64,000 nucleotides of DNA from Filosporella fistucella (GCA_030077755.1 JAQJZZ010000010.1:2418001-2482000); one strand, 5' to 3'; positions 43,958-55,861 are shown, numbered from the stretch's first letter. Notes: a model not told the origin generated them from the sequence alone. A program made the numbers and translations.

Positions 43958-46440
43958 TTACGGCAAGCTCAAGTAATACTTCAACATCTTGGGATAATTA
44001 GGCGTTCCCAGACCTGTAACAGGATCCCATCTGGTTGATCATTAGCCAAATCTCCACTCCCTCCCAATCCCCTCTCCTCCTCAAATTGCCAGACACGTCA
44101 CAAGAATAGAAAATAAGATGCACTCACCCAGGCACAGCATTAAACCCCACAGTATCACACCCAGGATTCGTCCCATTAACGATATCATTCAGCATACTTG
44201 GATTAGCATACAAACTCGGATTCAGGAATCCGATCGGACCTTTCCCGATATTGATTCGCTCCTCGTTGATGCGATTTATGACGGCTGAGAAAATAGGTGT
44301 GGATGCTGAGGTGCCGCCTGAGAGGTCGAATTTACCTCCTACGTAGACCTGTGTGTATCTTAGTATTCTGTATCCCGACAGGAAAAGGAGAAGTAAGAAG
44401 TATTTGAGTAGAAAATAGAAGTATACGCAAGCAACAAAAGACTTACAGCAATATTATCCCCATTGGCAGCCACATCCGGAATCCCCCTCCCAATCTTATT
44501 ATACACTCCCCCCGTCCCACCAACCAGTTTCCCAATATCAACCATCACGCTCCTATCCCCCGTATCATTTGCCAGAGCGCTATAACTCTTATACGTCGGT
44601 TCATGATCTTTGAAAAATGTAGCTACGGCACTAGCTTGGTATTTGGGTATAGGATATATGTTGGAGAATCCGCCGCCGGAAGAATAGTTTACAGAATAAG
44701 GGTGCCCGGCTGGGTCTACGACTGCGGATTCGGGATCGTGGATGGTATGACCGGGATAGACTTTGGTGGCGCCTACGGAGGTTACGTAGGGGCAGGTTCC
44801 TGGCCAAGTGGGGTTAAAGACGTTCAGGGAGGGACCGAGACAGCCTGTTGGGCCATCTGTTGCGTCGGGGTAGTCTGAGGCTTTCTTAGTATATACTTTT
44901 GCAGTGTTTCGTTCGTCATTTTGGTCTCTGCGTTGATCTTCGACTCCCGTCTTTAGGGTCAAGGAGGGGGGAAAAGACTTACTTGAAACACCTGAATCTC
45001 CACTAGCATACAAAAATGATACTCCTTGTAAACCTAACTTCATGTATTCCAGGCATTGTCTCTTCTGATACGAAATCGGTACATCTGCTTCTTGACCTCC
45101 GTATGAAAGCGAAATCACATTTGCGGGTTTGAAGGTACCGCACATGAGCTGACCTTGCCAGCCACCAATGAGTGGATCAGGATACTCTTGGTCGAGTTCT
45201 GGGTCATTTCCAGTTTCGTTGTAGGCTGTGAAATTGCAGTAGGACTAGATTGGCGTGTGAGCTTGGAAATTCAATTCATGAAGGTGGGAAGTGGACAGTA
45301 GATGAGGGGTAAAGGACTTACACCATCAAGAGCATCCAAGAAGGTATTAAATCCATAGGTATAAGTATCATTCTGGTCCGCCTGCACAATGAAATCATCC
45401 ACCTGATAATTCGTAATCGTCTGTGGGTACACAATCGGATACGCCAACATCAAATCTAAATTCACTTCTCCGCCCGCCTCATACAAATCCTCTGTGGCTT
45501 GCTGTCCACCATCGATATTCGCTGCTACGGGATGAGTACCATTTGGTATATAACTCGTATAGTTCGTAAAGAAAGAATCTAGATCTTTTTGTGTGTAGAA
45601 TTGAAGCTCCGACTCAAAAATACCCATTGAATTTCCTTCGTGGTGATGATGGCCTTTGGGTATCTGGTAGAGTGCTGCTACGCAGGCGGGAGTGATGGCT
45701 TTGTCGCATGTATCGAGGCTGTTGGGATCGGGATGAAACTGCGAGTTTATTGACAGGAGACCGTGTGAGAGACCTCTAGCTCGCAATTCAGCGTCTCGTT
45801 TCTCAATCACGTTCCGCTTTTGCTTGTAATGTGACTCCACTGGTGCGAGAAGTTTGATCCCGGGAGTAATGTAGTCGATATGCGGACGGATGGTTTTAGG
45901 AAGATGGTATTGATCGCAAGCAGGAATTATACCGCCTGTTCGAGAATCTTCGTACTCGTGAAACTCGGTATGGAAAAGTCGTTCAGCTTCTTCATTCGTA
46001 GCATAGAATGCGAACCAGCCTTTGTTTTCGGAGTGAGTGATTCGTTTGGCGGGAATACCATTTTCAATCAGCCAAGCTCGGACTTGGTCTTCTGTTTCTT
46101 TAGCTGGGCGGAAGGCTTCAATAACTTCTTCTGGTGTCCAATGTTTTCCGAAGTTGGGAGACGAGGGGTTGGAACTAGAATGTGTCAATTGGAAGACCAT
46201 CAGATTTGCAATTTGGGATACTAACACGTCCATAAGGTGTTCATATCCATTATCCAAATTCGTCTGTGCGAGACCAATTCTCATGGGAAGTAATTTATGC
46301 GATTGAACACGATCCCTCTTAATCCATCTCGGATGCAGAGTTTCTCTCTTCTCATGAACCTCATAGTGGGGTGGAATAGCTACAGCATGTATCGAGATCA
46401 CCAATGCCGCCAGACAGAACAGAGCAGTAAACTTGGTCAT
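43958..46440 (-). CDS. sedolisin-type tripeptidyl peptidase (family S53), secreted
   Basis: Secreted acid serine-carboxyl peptidase. Exons 46440-46226, 46174-45322, 45244-44447, 44348-44128, 44030-43958 give 719 aa (700 if a further 57-nt in-frame intron at about 44983-44927 is removed). Signal peptide MTKFTALFCLAALVISIHAV, then the pro-kumamolisin domain (NPSSPNFGKHWTPEEVIEAF, WFAFYATNEEAERLFHTEFH) with dibasic sites before the mature enzyme. Catalytic motifs: the Glu/Asp pair in GGEVNLDLMLAYPIV, SGDSGVS, the oxyanion Asp region, and the Ser in LSGGTSASTPIFSA; the calcium-binding end is GWDPVTGLGTPNY. It is convergent with the bestrophin-like gene across the AT-rich block. Confidence 0.92.
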
Positions 46441-47816
46441 CTTGGAAACAATTGAATCAATTGAACAAAAATGAAGCTCGAAGAACACAAACAAACAAAG
46501 AGAATTAATTCCCGTCGCGTCATCCATCTTATCTATCATCCAACCCCGGCAAAATACCTCACACAAAGCAACCGAACGATCAACAACATCATCCCTCGTA
46601 ATCATCCCCTAGCCTCATCAGGGAGGTGACAGTAACACATCTGCTTACGGGCAGACCGGCAGCTCAGAATCAAGCATTTCAGTGGCTTCGGGGATGTGAC
46701 AAGCCTGAAGCTTGTTTATTTAGTGTAGCCGATGCGCTGTGGCCTGCCTATCAGCGTTAGTGCCAAGATTGCGGGGTGCGAAATCAGGTACGACTGCTTA
46801 TCCGGATGGATGAATGAGGACATAGATCAGCCGGTTGGTGATGTTGGGAATTGAAGGTCTGTGGGACGAAGGATGTTTGTAACATAATATGGAATCGAGG
46901 AATTATGTGAGGGTCTGGTGTCGAATTCCTTCATTTAGTCTCCCGGTATATCTGTAGTCTTTCGTGCTCTAAAGTATTTCTGGACCGTAAAATGAATCAT
47001 AGCTTGGAATACGCTAGATATTCACATCATAGGGTGCCTATGTAATAAAAATTCATAAGGAGAACTACGAAATATTAAAATTATTTCATCAAAAATATCA
47101 TGAGGAATTATTAATGCTCGTTTGATAAATTGAAAGGAAAATTGAAAAAGGTACTCAGAATTCAACTTTTATAAGCATATTAGATAAGCTAGTACCCATC
47201 GTTCCTCTTGTATACTCTACTAAAGCAGAGACTGAAATACCGGGAGGGAGAAATTGCACACTGGTCCTGTGTACTGTGATGTCTTCGATACGAAACCAAC
47301 TTGAGGAAATAATTGATATTAGCCTCCCATACTGGGAATTGGAATGTCCCCTTGACCTTAATGAATAAGCTGCTGAATGGGGAGACATTTCAAGCTAAAG
47401 ATATTGGTAATAGCGAATTTCAGAGGTCAGTTATTATCAAGCAACTGCCCGCGCGGGTACAGAATAAAGAAAGTGCTTCAATGATCGTTCAAGAATTCTT
47501 GTGTGAGAAGATCAAAATGATTGCTCATGGAGAAGGTAGTTAATCATAGTTGGCCGGGTAGGGGCAGTCTTTTATGACACATCCTTGGAAATGAAATCTT
47601 TTACAACTTTAAGGCATTAACCTATAGCGGTCTCTTCAATGCAAGCAGCTTTTGAAACGTTCGCCGCCTTTGCAAAAGTGTGACTTAAGTTCAGTAGATT
47701 GCATAGGGCGTGTCAAACAGAAAGAACAATACATAAATTTGAGTATAGACTACCGAAACATTTCATGGCTATCAGAAATTTAAAGTGAGAGCAAGTATAT
47801 ATCCTACACTATCTCG
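46441..47816. other. intergenic, no gene recognised
   Basis: Promoter side of the sedolisin gene. 47030-47150 is AT-rich. Short frames at 47155-47388 (-) and 47313-47543 (+) overlap and carry no features. Confidence 0.4.
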
Positions 47817-48675
47817 TCATATCATCGAGACGATCTTCTTTTCCGGTGTCTATGCTTGCGACGATCAGTTACAAGTCTACGCTCACTCGACCGCTCCTGT
47901 ACGACTCAACATATGAACATTTCATTCGGGGGCATGCACTAACCTCTTTCTCTTCTGTACCCAGTCTCGCAACTTCATCAAACATTTCCGCTTCGCTACT
48001 TCCAACCGGTGCAGAAACATACAACTTTCCGTTGTCGCTTCTAACAGTGTAGGATGTTCTGTCCTCATTGCGGTACCGGGTCACCTGCGGTTGCTGAATG
48101 TATGTCACGGCTTGCGTATTGGGAGCAGACGCGTATACGGTTGTTACAACTGGGTCGATGGGCACATCCTGATATTGATACATAATTTGCTGGTTCTGTT
48201 GAGGTTGACAGATGGGCTGTTGAACTTCTGTTCTTGCTAACTGACCGGAAGTGACCGGCACATAGTGGGTAGTCTGAGGATCGAGAGTTACGAATTTTCG
48301 CTCTTGGTCACCTGCACGTGATTCCTCGTAGGCGATTACTCGTCCGCTTGATGCTTCCCTGTACTCATTCCCATTTTGTGGTTGCGGTTGACGCTGCTCG
48401 GTCTCTGGCGATTGTCCAAGCTGTCGTTGCAAATAAGACATTGGAGCAGAGAGAAACCCTCTTCTTGGTGCATTCCGAATATTCTTCTTGTTAGACTGGA
48501 CGGCTAGTGCGATTTGCGCTAACTGAGCAGCATGAGCGCTATTAGGAGATGTGGAAGCCGTGAAAGAGATCTTCTCTCTGGAATTTCTACTTTCATACAC
48601 AACTCTATCGCCACGATTGTGAGAGGTGGCTCTTGCTGGTACAAAGTTCTCGACTTTGACAATTTGCGGCATCAT
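47817..48675 (-). CDS. Gln-rich protein of unknown function
   Basis: 254 aa from exons 48675-47944 and 47849-47817; the intron has GTTAGT and a CATAG acceptor, and the last exon gives the short end TPEKKIVSMI. Without splicing the frame runs on to 47869. The middle is rich in Gln, Pro and Tyr (QPQQNQQIMYQYQDVP), the C-terminal part is acidic and may fold (TVRSDNGKLYVSAPVGSS, AEMFDEVARLG). No signal peptide, membrane segment or known domain. It is the first of five small minus-strand unknowns up to 51.9 kb. Confidence 0.62.
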
Positions 48676-49227
48676 GTAAAATCGGTTGATGGATCAAATA
48701 CGCAATAAACAGTGTATGGTAGATTGTCGAATGCAATTTATGTTGAAGTGGTTGTTGCGACAAGAGATGAAGTCTAAGTTAATGGTGATTTCAGCTTTTC
48801 CCGCCCGTATCAGCACTGCGCATGATATATTTTCTTTTGTTAAGTATGTCGCCGAGTATGCCTCGAGGCTGTGGAATTGGCAGATGATGTGGCTTTAAAC
48901 ATCACCAACGTCGGGCGAGCCTGTTTTCATATGACTACTGGATGTCTCGGAGCTGAAAGGGTTTCCATCGAATTATCCATGCACATGCATCTCGTTATGG
49001 CACAGCTTAAATGTCGACCCGGGAGCCTCATGCCGCCTGGAGCTGACCTTCCATGGCGCAATATCTGACCATGAAAGCAAAATCTGCACATAACTGACAC
49101 CGGGTAGAGCGAAATTATCACCCTCTCCTTACGAATAGTAACTTTCACTCTCATTCCCCATTTTTTTTGCAGCCCAAGCCAGCAGTGACTCCCTCATTAG
49201 TTTGCTGTTCACTCTGGTATCGACTAG
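48676..49227. other. tandem spacer
   Basis: Between two minus-strand unknown genes. Overlapping frames at 48871-49154 are not supported. Confidence 0.35.
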
Positions 49228-49584
49228 TCAACAGATCACGGGAATAAAGTATTCTGCAGTCAATCGCTTCATCAATTCTTCCCAAGATACGCCAGAATGG
49301 GTCTCCGAAGTTGGTGGAGGAGTTTTGTTTATAAAGTGCAAGAAATACTCAACATCCACAGCAAGTGGGACGATTTCTGTTGTCAAGCAACAAGTAAGGC
49401 TCATGTCACACCGAAAACCCTCTGTTCTTGGACTATTCTTTATTCGTTCGTCATATCGTTGAATCATGAGAAATACTGTATACTGTCTGATCTTTAATTC
49501 AATAGTGGAAGACGGAGGCGTAGCAACATTTACTGGCAAGCCATGGGGTCCCGAATTTGAGATGTTCAAAGCATTCGCCTCCAT
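49228..49584 (-). CDS. small protein of unknown function
   Basis: 118-residue ORF from the ATG at 49584 to a stop at 49228 with no intron needed. It reads protein-like: an N-terminal Asn/Pro-rich part, then IELKIRQYTVFLMIQRYDER, a Cys pair in LTCCLTTEIVPLAVDVEYFL and GVSWEELMKRLTAEYFIPVI. No family is recognised. The plus strand over the same interval is also open, so the call rests on residue composition and on the series of minus-strand small genes around it. Confidence 0.4.
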   Translation of the reverse strand: MEANALNISNSGPHGLPVNVATPPSSTIELKIRQYTVFLMIQRYDERIKNSPRTEGFRCDMSLTCCLTTEIVPLAVDVEYFLHFINKTPPPTSETHSGVSWEELMKRLTAEYFIPVIC

Positions 49585-50072
49585 GTGTGCGGTGGAAATT
49601 AGGATGAATATGCGTGGAGACTTTTGGGAATTTGATTGAGATGGGCTTTTGGGTGTAAATTTGGATGATTGGTCTCCTCAAGTTGGATCTAAGTATCTAT
49701 AAGTAACCGAAGTTATTTATCAGGAGCACATACTACACCAGACACATACTACGCCAGGAAAACTGAGCATATTCACTTCATTTTTTCGGGAGGTAAACTT
49801 TGAGATGAATCTGTTCCGCTTATAACAAGACACTAGCACATTGAGAACAAGGAAGAATGAGCTGTGTTATGACTTCTGGATTTGATTGAAGTCCTCATAA
49901 AAGCAGACTAGTTCCACCTCTTTCAAACTCAATACACATGATGATCTCATTTCTCGACAACGCAATCATGAAAAATGAAAATGAAACCTCCTCCCTTAAA
50001 TTCATCGACCTCGACATCGCCGAATTGTTGACGAAAACATACAAACTCTATTCATACCATTTAGCACGTGCG
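49585..50072. other. tandem spacer
   Basis: No separate gene supported. The spliced version of the next gene would place a short last exon at 49994-49966. Confidence 0.35.
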
Positions 50073-50333
50073 TCAGTTTTGCTTGCCCGATATCTTACAT
50101 TTCTTCATCGCGATCAGTGCTCCAATTTGCAAGGCCATGGCAACACTTTGACTTCCATCAACACCCTTGAAGCTGATTGATGTCTTGTTGTTGGTCAGAT
50201 TAAATTCGAAAGGTCGTTGTTTCGCGTGTGGCGGTGGTTGATATGTCATGACTCCGCCATCTGCTGGATTTCCATATGGGCTCAAGGCATTGGGACCTTT
50301 GCGGGAGTAGACAAGCTGCATTTCTTCTGGCAT
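50073..50333 (-). CDS. small protein of unknown function
   Basis: 86 aa unspliced from the ATG at 50333. It has a Pro/Gly/Tyr-rich N-terminal half (GPNALSPYGNPADGG, TYQPPPHAKQRP) and a compact C-terminal part (FNLTNNKTSISFKGVDGSQ, VAMALQIGALIAMKK), which ends in a hydrophobic helix. A GTAAGA donor inside the last codons could join to 49994-49966 and change the end to a basic/aromatic WRRFHFHFS (87 aa). No known family. Confidence 0.42.
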   Translation of the reverse strand: MPEEMQLVYSRKGPNALSPYGNPADGGVMTYQPPPHAKQRPFEFNLTNNKTSISFKGVDGSQSVAMALQIGALIAMKKCKISGKQN

Positions 50334-50967
50334 TTTCGCTGACGTGACTCGGTGTGGTTATCGTAGCTGTGAATGGGTCCAGAGAAACAACTCTGTGTGT
50401 ATGGAAGCGGGATAGAAGGAGGTAAGTGAAGAGAGCGGGAAGGGGTGTCAAATCCTGGATGATGTGCGACTCATTACGGTGTATATGTTCTCGTGGATGA
50501 AACAAGAAGTATACTTTCAGGAGGCTGAGATGTCACAACTGAATATTAAAGCAGCGAAATAGCTGAAATGTACTCCCGGAAGACAGAAACTGCCTGGCAG
50601 TGGCAAAGTCTACCATTTCGCCCCAGTAGGGCTTACGTTCAGATAGCCTCATGCAAGAGCACTTTATGAGCGGCCAAAGGGTAACGGCACGGCTTTGATA
50701 CGAATTATTCCACTATTCAGCTCAGCGTGCGAATAACCTCATGGCGTTCATTATTGGACACGATCACGAATCAAAATGTCACATGAAAATCCTTATCAAA
50801 ATTTCATTTTCGGGCATTCGAGGTCGTTTTGTGAATTCATCAATATCAATAATTCAGGTTTCAGCTCCAACGCCACAAAAGCCATTTCTGCCACCAACCA
50901 CAACAAACTCTCAAAGTTGCACTGCACCACCGGGCCGACACCAAGTTTTGAAACATGTACTCATCAA
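50334..50967. other. tandem spacer
   Basis: Between two minus-strand small genes. Overlapping short frames on both strands are not supported. Confidence 0.35.
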
Positions 50968-51338
50968 TCACCATTCATCGTACTCATCATACTCGTCGTA
51001 TTGATCGTAACCATCAATGGTCAAAGGAGCCTGAGTCTGTCGACTGTGGTGCTGCTCAACCGCGCTTCGAAGTCCTGCATCCAGTGACAACATTTGATGA
51101 AGATCGTTTCTCAATCGTTCGCGTCCAAGAGCTTTTAGAGAGGCTGGGCTGAGTATTAAAACAAGTGTACAACACATAATGGGAGTGTTTTAAAAAGTAA
51201 CTTACCAAGAGATCGGCATACAGACGGTCCAAATCTTGTCTTTAAAGCCTGCCAAAGCTTTCCAAGTATAGATCCATGGCTAGTAGCCGCAAATATGACA
51301 CCTACAACGGCGATAATGAGAGCCGCAAGCTCAAGCAT
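50968..51338 (-). CDS. small membrane-anchored protein with acidic Asp/Glu/Tyr tail
   Basis: 98 aa from exons 51338-51206 and 51131-50968, joined by a 74-nt intron (GTAAGT, CTAAAAG acceptor); other acceptors give an early stop. The N-terminus is one hydrophobic helix (MLELAALIIAVVGVIFAATS), the middle a basic amphipathic part (RERLRNDLHQMLSLDAGLRS), and the end a repeat of Tyr-Asp-Glu units (DQYDEYDEYDEW). The DNA under the tail is a TCATACTCG-type short repeat. It looks like a single-pass or signal-anchored protein facing a compartment with its acidic tail. No family recognised. Confidence 0.55.
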
Positions 51339-51502
51339 ATTTTCCCCTCTTTTTCAGTACGAAATCCGTGATAAAATTTGAAGCGACGATAAGCAACATA
51401 AGCTTCCAGTTTCACTAGGGAACGGCAGGCAGGTTTTTGAGGAAGGAAGAAAGGAAGTTATTTAGCAATTCTCATATGAGGGAACTGTATACTACCTGCA
51501 GA

Positions 51503-51911
51503 TCAAACGCTCTCCCAGCCTTGCCTTTGTAATCGGGATGGCTTGCAGGTGGCCTTTTGCCCAACTTCGAAATCCTGCGATTTATCCTTGATCCAGACTG
51601 TAAAAAACTCTGAGATATATCCTTTCACGTACTCGATGCATAAGGATCTACTGCCGTAAGGACCCTCAAATGCCCCAAAATGCCCTGCCATGCTGATTGC
51701 CAATGAAGCTTCCTAAGTCGAATGTGGGTCATAAATTGGATGACCATAGACAAGGATAATCACGATACCCGACTTTATTCCCAGCCAAGACCGCGACAGC
51801 AAGAGATCCATACCACTCTTTCAGAGAGCCTGCTGCACTGGCAGTTATTGAGTTGAAGGAATTAACAAGGCTGAAAGTTGCGTTGACACCGGGCGAGGAC
51901 TCCAACGCCAT
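51503..51911 (-). CDS. small protein of unknown function
   Basis: 110 aa from exons 51911-51769 and 51692-51503; donor GTATCG is weak but the join (GG|C ATG) is in frame and connects two protein-like pieces. First exon: VNATFSLVNSFNSITASAAG, then SLAVAVLAGNKVG, a mildly hydrophobic stretch. Second: GHFGAFEGPYGSRSLCIEYV and ISEFFTVWIKDKSQDFEVGQ. It starts 164 nt upstream of the 98-residue gene's start side and on the same strand. Function unknown. Confidence 0.48.
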
Positions 51912-53129
51912 GCAGAAATGTTGAGTAAGGCTGGGGAGTGTTTGAGCATTCAGTCATTATATTCTCACCAGCACGGGAAACGACGCGTCACTCAAGTCTA
52001 GACTTTGTAAGAAGCTGCGCGGGAATCACCGCCATGCAGAGACGGGACACGACTGACCACCTCATTTTGAGCTGGAAACTGCCTAACATAATTGTCCGGC
52101 TCAAGGCTCTTTCGAGACGGCATACGATACTAAACTCTAAAGAAGGTAAACACAGTTCAGTAGAAATCGAGCGAAAGATTTGAGAGATCAGCTCTGAAGA
52201 ATTTCTCGACTTAAGATTTCCCATAAATGTATTTTAGTCCCTCACCTCGTGGTCCAATCGTTACCAATTCCAGAGAATGTCTTGAAAATTTAGAGATTGA
52301 GATCTTATTCTTGATCTCGCAAGTGGAGCAAAGAGTTCCAAACGTTTTCGAAGGGATGGTGATGCAGAGATTGAGCATGGTGTTAGAACAATAACCAGCA
52401 TAAGTAACTTGTATATAGCTGAGAAAACACTAGGCACAGATGAAACCTTCCCAATGTGATAGACCTGAAATTTCCAAAAACGAAACGTTGGCGTAGAGAA
52501 TTGTTGAGCAACATTTTCGAAAATTCATGAATTGGAAGAAATCGCATCACGCGTATTTCATGGTATGGACAGTCAATGTGCGGGATTTAAGAGGATACGA
52601 GACTGTCAATATAAATAGCGAGCAGCAATGAAGGTAAGAAACCTTGTTGCCGTTCGTAGTTGACGATCGTGACAGCAAGAAACGCGACTCGTTGTGTTAC
52701 GTCACGTGGACAAAGCTCAAAGGGGGCAAGTTTGAGTGAAGGAATCAACCGAGAAATGGAACTGAAGATCTTCGCAGATGAAAGAAGACACCCAAAAACT
52801 GACTCTACTTTTTTGTTATCCAGGAAATAGAGAAGGCCTCGAAAAAGGGGATTATTTTATATTGTTCACTAGTTATAAAGTTTTTACCCCACTTTTGCAC
52901 CCACACTAGCATTTCCTTGAATTTGACCCGAAGATTTGTACTCCTTTGGATCACATCGACTTCCTCTTGTTCTGACTTCACGCACTTGATTCTCACGGAA
53001 CCACGGATATAACGTGCTTATCATGGGCACAAACTTCTGGAATACTTTCAATCTTTTATGGTAGTCCTCTTTAACATCAATATATGAAACCACAGCTCTC
53101 AACTCAATTGACCAAAGTACCCAGGAACA
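51912..53129. other. divergent intergenic region
   Basis: Between the small unknown gene (-) and the SDR gene (+). Two overlapping protein-like minus-strand frames at 52805-53102 are noted under findings but not called. Nothing else supported. Confidence 0.4.
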
Positions 53130-54567
53130 ATGTCTAATTCCCTGGGCATCAACCTGCGCGGCTCGTCTTCATCTCTAGCCTCCTTGGATCGCTCTGATCC
53201 CAGGCAAAGGCCAGCCCCCAAAGTCCTCCCAGAAGGCTTTATTCAAAAAACTTGCCTCATCGTAGGTGCCTCCCGCGGCATCGGCCTCGAGTTCGTCAAG
53301 CAGCTTCTAGCACAAGGCCATATCGTTCTAGCAACAGCTCGCTCTCCATTCTCAAAATCCAGTTACTCTGCTCAACATCTTTGGGCTCTGATAGATGGTG
53401 ATAATGGTCACAACCTAAAGATTCTGGAGGTGGATGTTGGAAAAGAGAAGAGCATAATGGAGTTTAAAGAGCATGTCAGGGAGCTAAGTCGCGACGGAGA
53501 GGTTCTGGAGGAGGGAATTATTGATGTAGTGATCTTGAACGCGGGTATCTTGGAGTATCCTGGTCGTATATCAGAGATGTGAGTTTTCTCCTTTTGTGGC
53601 GCCCTGCTTTCAGCCCATGCCCACATTGTGCTGTAGGTGAAAAATAATATCACGTGCCGTTCCATATAATCTCCCCAGGCTCATTTGCAATAGCGGGCAC
53701 TGTGTTGTTCACAGCTCTATTGCGCTGTGTCATGGATTATAGATGAGACAAAACTAACATGGATTCAGCTCCTTCTCAAAATTCGAACACCATATGAACA
53801 CAAATTGCATCGGACCTCTCACCACAGCACAAGCACTCCTCTCTCTTTCCACGTACCCTCCAAAGTACCTCCCATCCCAAGATCAGAACCAATCTTCAAA
53901 CCTCTTGTCCTTACCTACTAGTCCAAAGTCTCCGGGAAAGATCCTAAAGCCAATCCATATCCGCACATTAGTTTTCATATCCTCCGATTCAGGGTCTGCA
54001 TCTCAATTCCGCTCGTTCGAAGACGGCTTCGGTGCTTATGCTTGCAGTAAGGCGGCTCTAAATCAAGGATTGCGTCACTTGAGCGCTGAGTTATATCGGG
54101 ATTACCAGCGAAGACAAGAGGAATTTAATCAGGGAGTTGGGAGAGATGGTCTGCATAGAGAAGGCGAGGATACGGCAATGAGATATCCGTCGACTCCGTC
54201 ATCTCCTTCCTTTCCATCAACCTTATCGCCCAACCAGCCTTCGTCCCTCCATCCTACATCTTTTACACCTGTTCCTGTATCCACAACTTCACCACCTCAT
54301 CCGCCGCCCACGGTGTTGGCAATTCACCCCGGCGAAGTAAGCACCGATATGGCTACGTCTGTTGACTTGGCTTGGGAAGTACAGGGTATAATATCTGCTG
54401 AAGAGAGTATCAGAGGGATGTTGAAGGTCATTGCTGAGAAAGGTTTCGGTGGCAGTGATGAAGGAGGGAGGATGAGTAGAAGGAGGAACGAGCCGGGCGA
54501 TGCTGGAAAGAGAGAGGATGGAGAGGCTACATTCTGGACCTGGGAAGGAATGGAGTATAGTTGGTAA
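53130..54567 (+). CDS. short-chain dehydrogenase/reductase (SDR)
   Basis: NAD(P)-dependent oxidoreductase with a Rossmann fold. Exons 53130-53578 and 53769-54567 give 415 aa; the 190-nt intron is long for this window. Cofactor motif LIVGASRGIGLEF near residue 43, DVVILNAGIL (NAG motif), then after the intron NTNCIGPLTTAQALL, the catalytic Ser in LVFISSDSGSA and the active site YACSKAALN (Tyr-X3-Lys). A Pro/Ser-rich insertion of about 60 residues (SSPSFPSTLSPNQPSS) sits between the active site and the HPGEVSTDMA loop. It ends FWTWEGMEYSW, a typical fungal SDR end. The substrate is not predictable. Confidence 0.88.
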
Positions 54568-54888
54568 GTGGTTGTTATTATGTTCGACTTAGAACTTTTG
54601 ACTACAATAAATGTCTCTACTAGAGAATCAGGAAGTTGGCTTGGAATAAAACCCTGTTGTGTTATGTTAGTGTGCTCTGATGGCATGACAAATGATTATA
54701 AGCTCTTTAAACTCTTTCCCCGAAATGCGAAGATGATACTAGGAAGTCGATTAGGAGTTTAACACTATCGTAAATTAGACTTGCAGGTCTATCTCACCCT
54801 CAACGTTGATATCTTACGCCAAAATCATCTCTTCTCCGCCTCAGGCATGGTAAGGTTTATAAATGAAGAGAAGAGCGAATAACATTGG
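54568..54888. other. spacer before the tRNA-like locus
   Basis: 3' flank of the SDR gene. No gene supported. Confidence 0.4.
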
Positions 54889-54973
54889 GTGGTTGTGATA
54901 GAATGGTAATACCTGCCTTAGCTGGTGCTTGTCACCAAAAGGCGATATGCGGGTTCGAGTCCCACCAACCGCG
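54889..54973 (+). tRNA. tRNA or tRNA-like gene, probably with an intron; anticodon not settled
   Basis: Acceptor stem GTGGTTG pairs with CAACCGC (one G-T pair); the T arm is near perfect (GCGGG TTCGAGT CCCAC, one mismatch); the D region has the AATGGTA core. The anticodon region is too long for a plain tRNA: about 21 nt lie between TGCCT and AGGCG, so an intron is expected after the anticodon. TTAGC would give AGC (Ala) with a two-mismatch stem, while acceptor and arms look more like a glycine tRNA. A TTTTT Pol III stop follows 14 nt downstream. Real tRNA or recent pseudogene cannot be told by eye. Confidence 0.55.
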
Positions 54974-55861
54974 ATTCAAAATCATTTTTGCTCAGTAGTT
55001 CTGTTTCGTCCTATATTGGCGCTACTTTTTACCTATGAAGTAATTTCTATTGTCAAATGGTTCTACTCAGCGAACATCTAGAAGCAACAATGACTTATTT
55101 TCGATTCAGTTGGGGATGAAGCTATGGAAATCAATCTGGTGTTTTGGCCAAGGTGGGGAAATGGAGCATGTTATTGCCGTTTGGGGATGAATATTCAGAG
55201 TGAAGCAAACATTCTCGCCTCTGCACCATATCACGGACCTCGAAGTGTGTCTCATCTACCCAGGAAGCTCAGTAGCCAAGTTATATAGTTTCCAAACTCT
55301 CATCTTCCCGGTCAATTCAGGGGAGTGGATCACATGACTTTCCCCAGTCTACATCACATGATAACTCTCACCGTAGAAATCTCGATCTCAAACCTTCTAA
55401 CGATGGCGCCACAAGCATCTGTCTCCAATGAAGCAAAGCATGTGTCAGAAACTCAGGGTCTCGGCAGAGGTGCGGCAAAAGGCTGGGGTACATACGGTGT
55501 AGAAAATCACGCCACTATCAGTCAACCAGTCACGATGGCTATTCTGGGCGTCACATGTTGATATGGAATTTGACTTATCAGTACCGTTGTGCCTGGCATG
55601 GTAGGTTGTATATCAGACATTTGTCTTTGATCTTGAATCCGATTTTGGAAAATCGAAACTCAATTTCGAATTTATCAAATTTACAATTGGCGATATAGTG
55701 AAACAAGCACAGCTACGATCGAAGATTATTAGCACATCGATATAACAACGCACTGAATCATCAAAGAAAGAGAGACATACCTTGAGATTCAACCTCGGTC
55801 CAACGATCAAACAATCGGAACCACAATAAAACAAACCTCACCACCCAGACCACAAAAAGAA
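54974..55861. other. intergenic, no gene recognised
   Basis: Upstream region of the TusA-DsrE-like gene. A CACATGACTTTC / CACATGATAAC pair near 55330-55360 may be a protein-binding repeat, but this is speculative. Confidence 0.35.
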
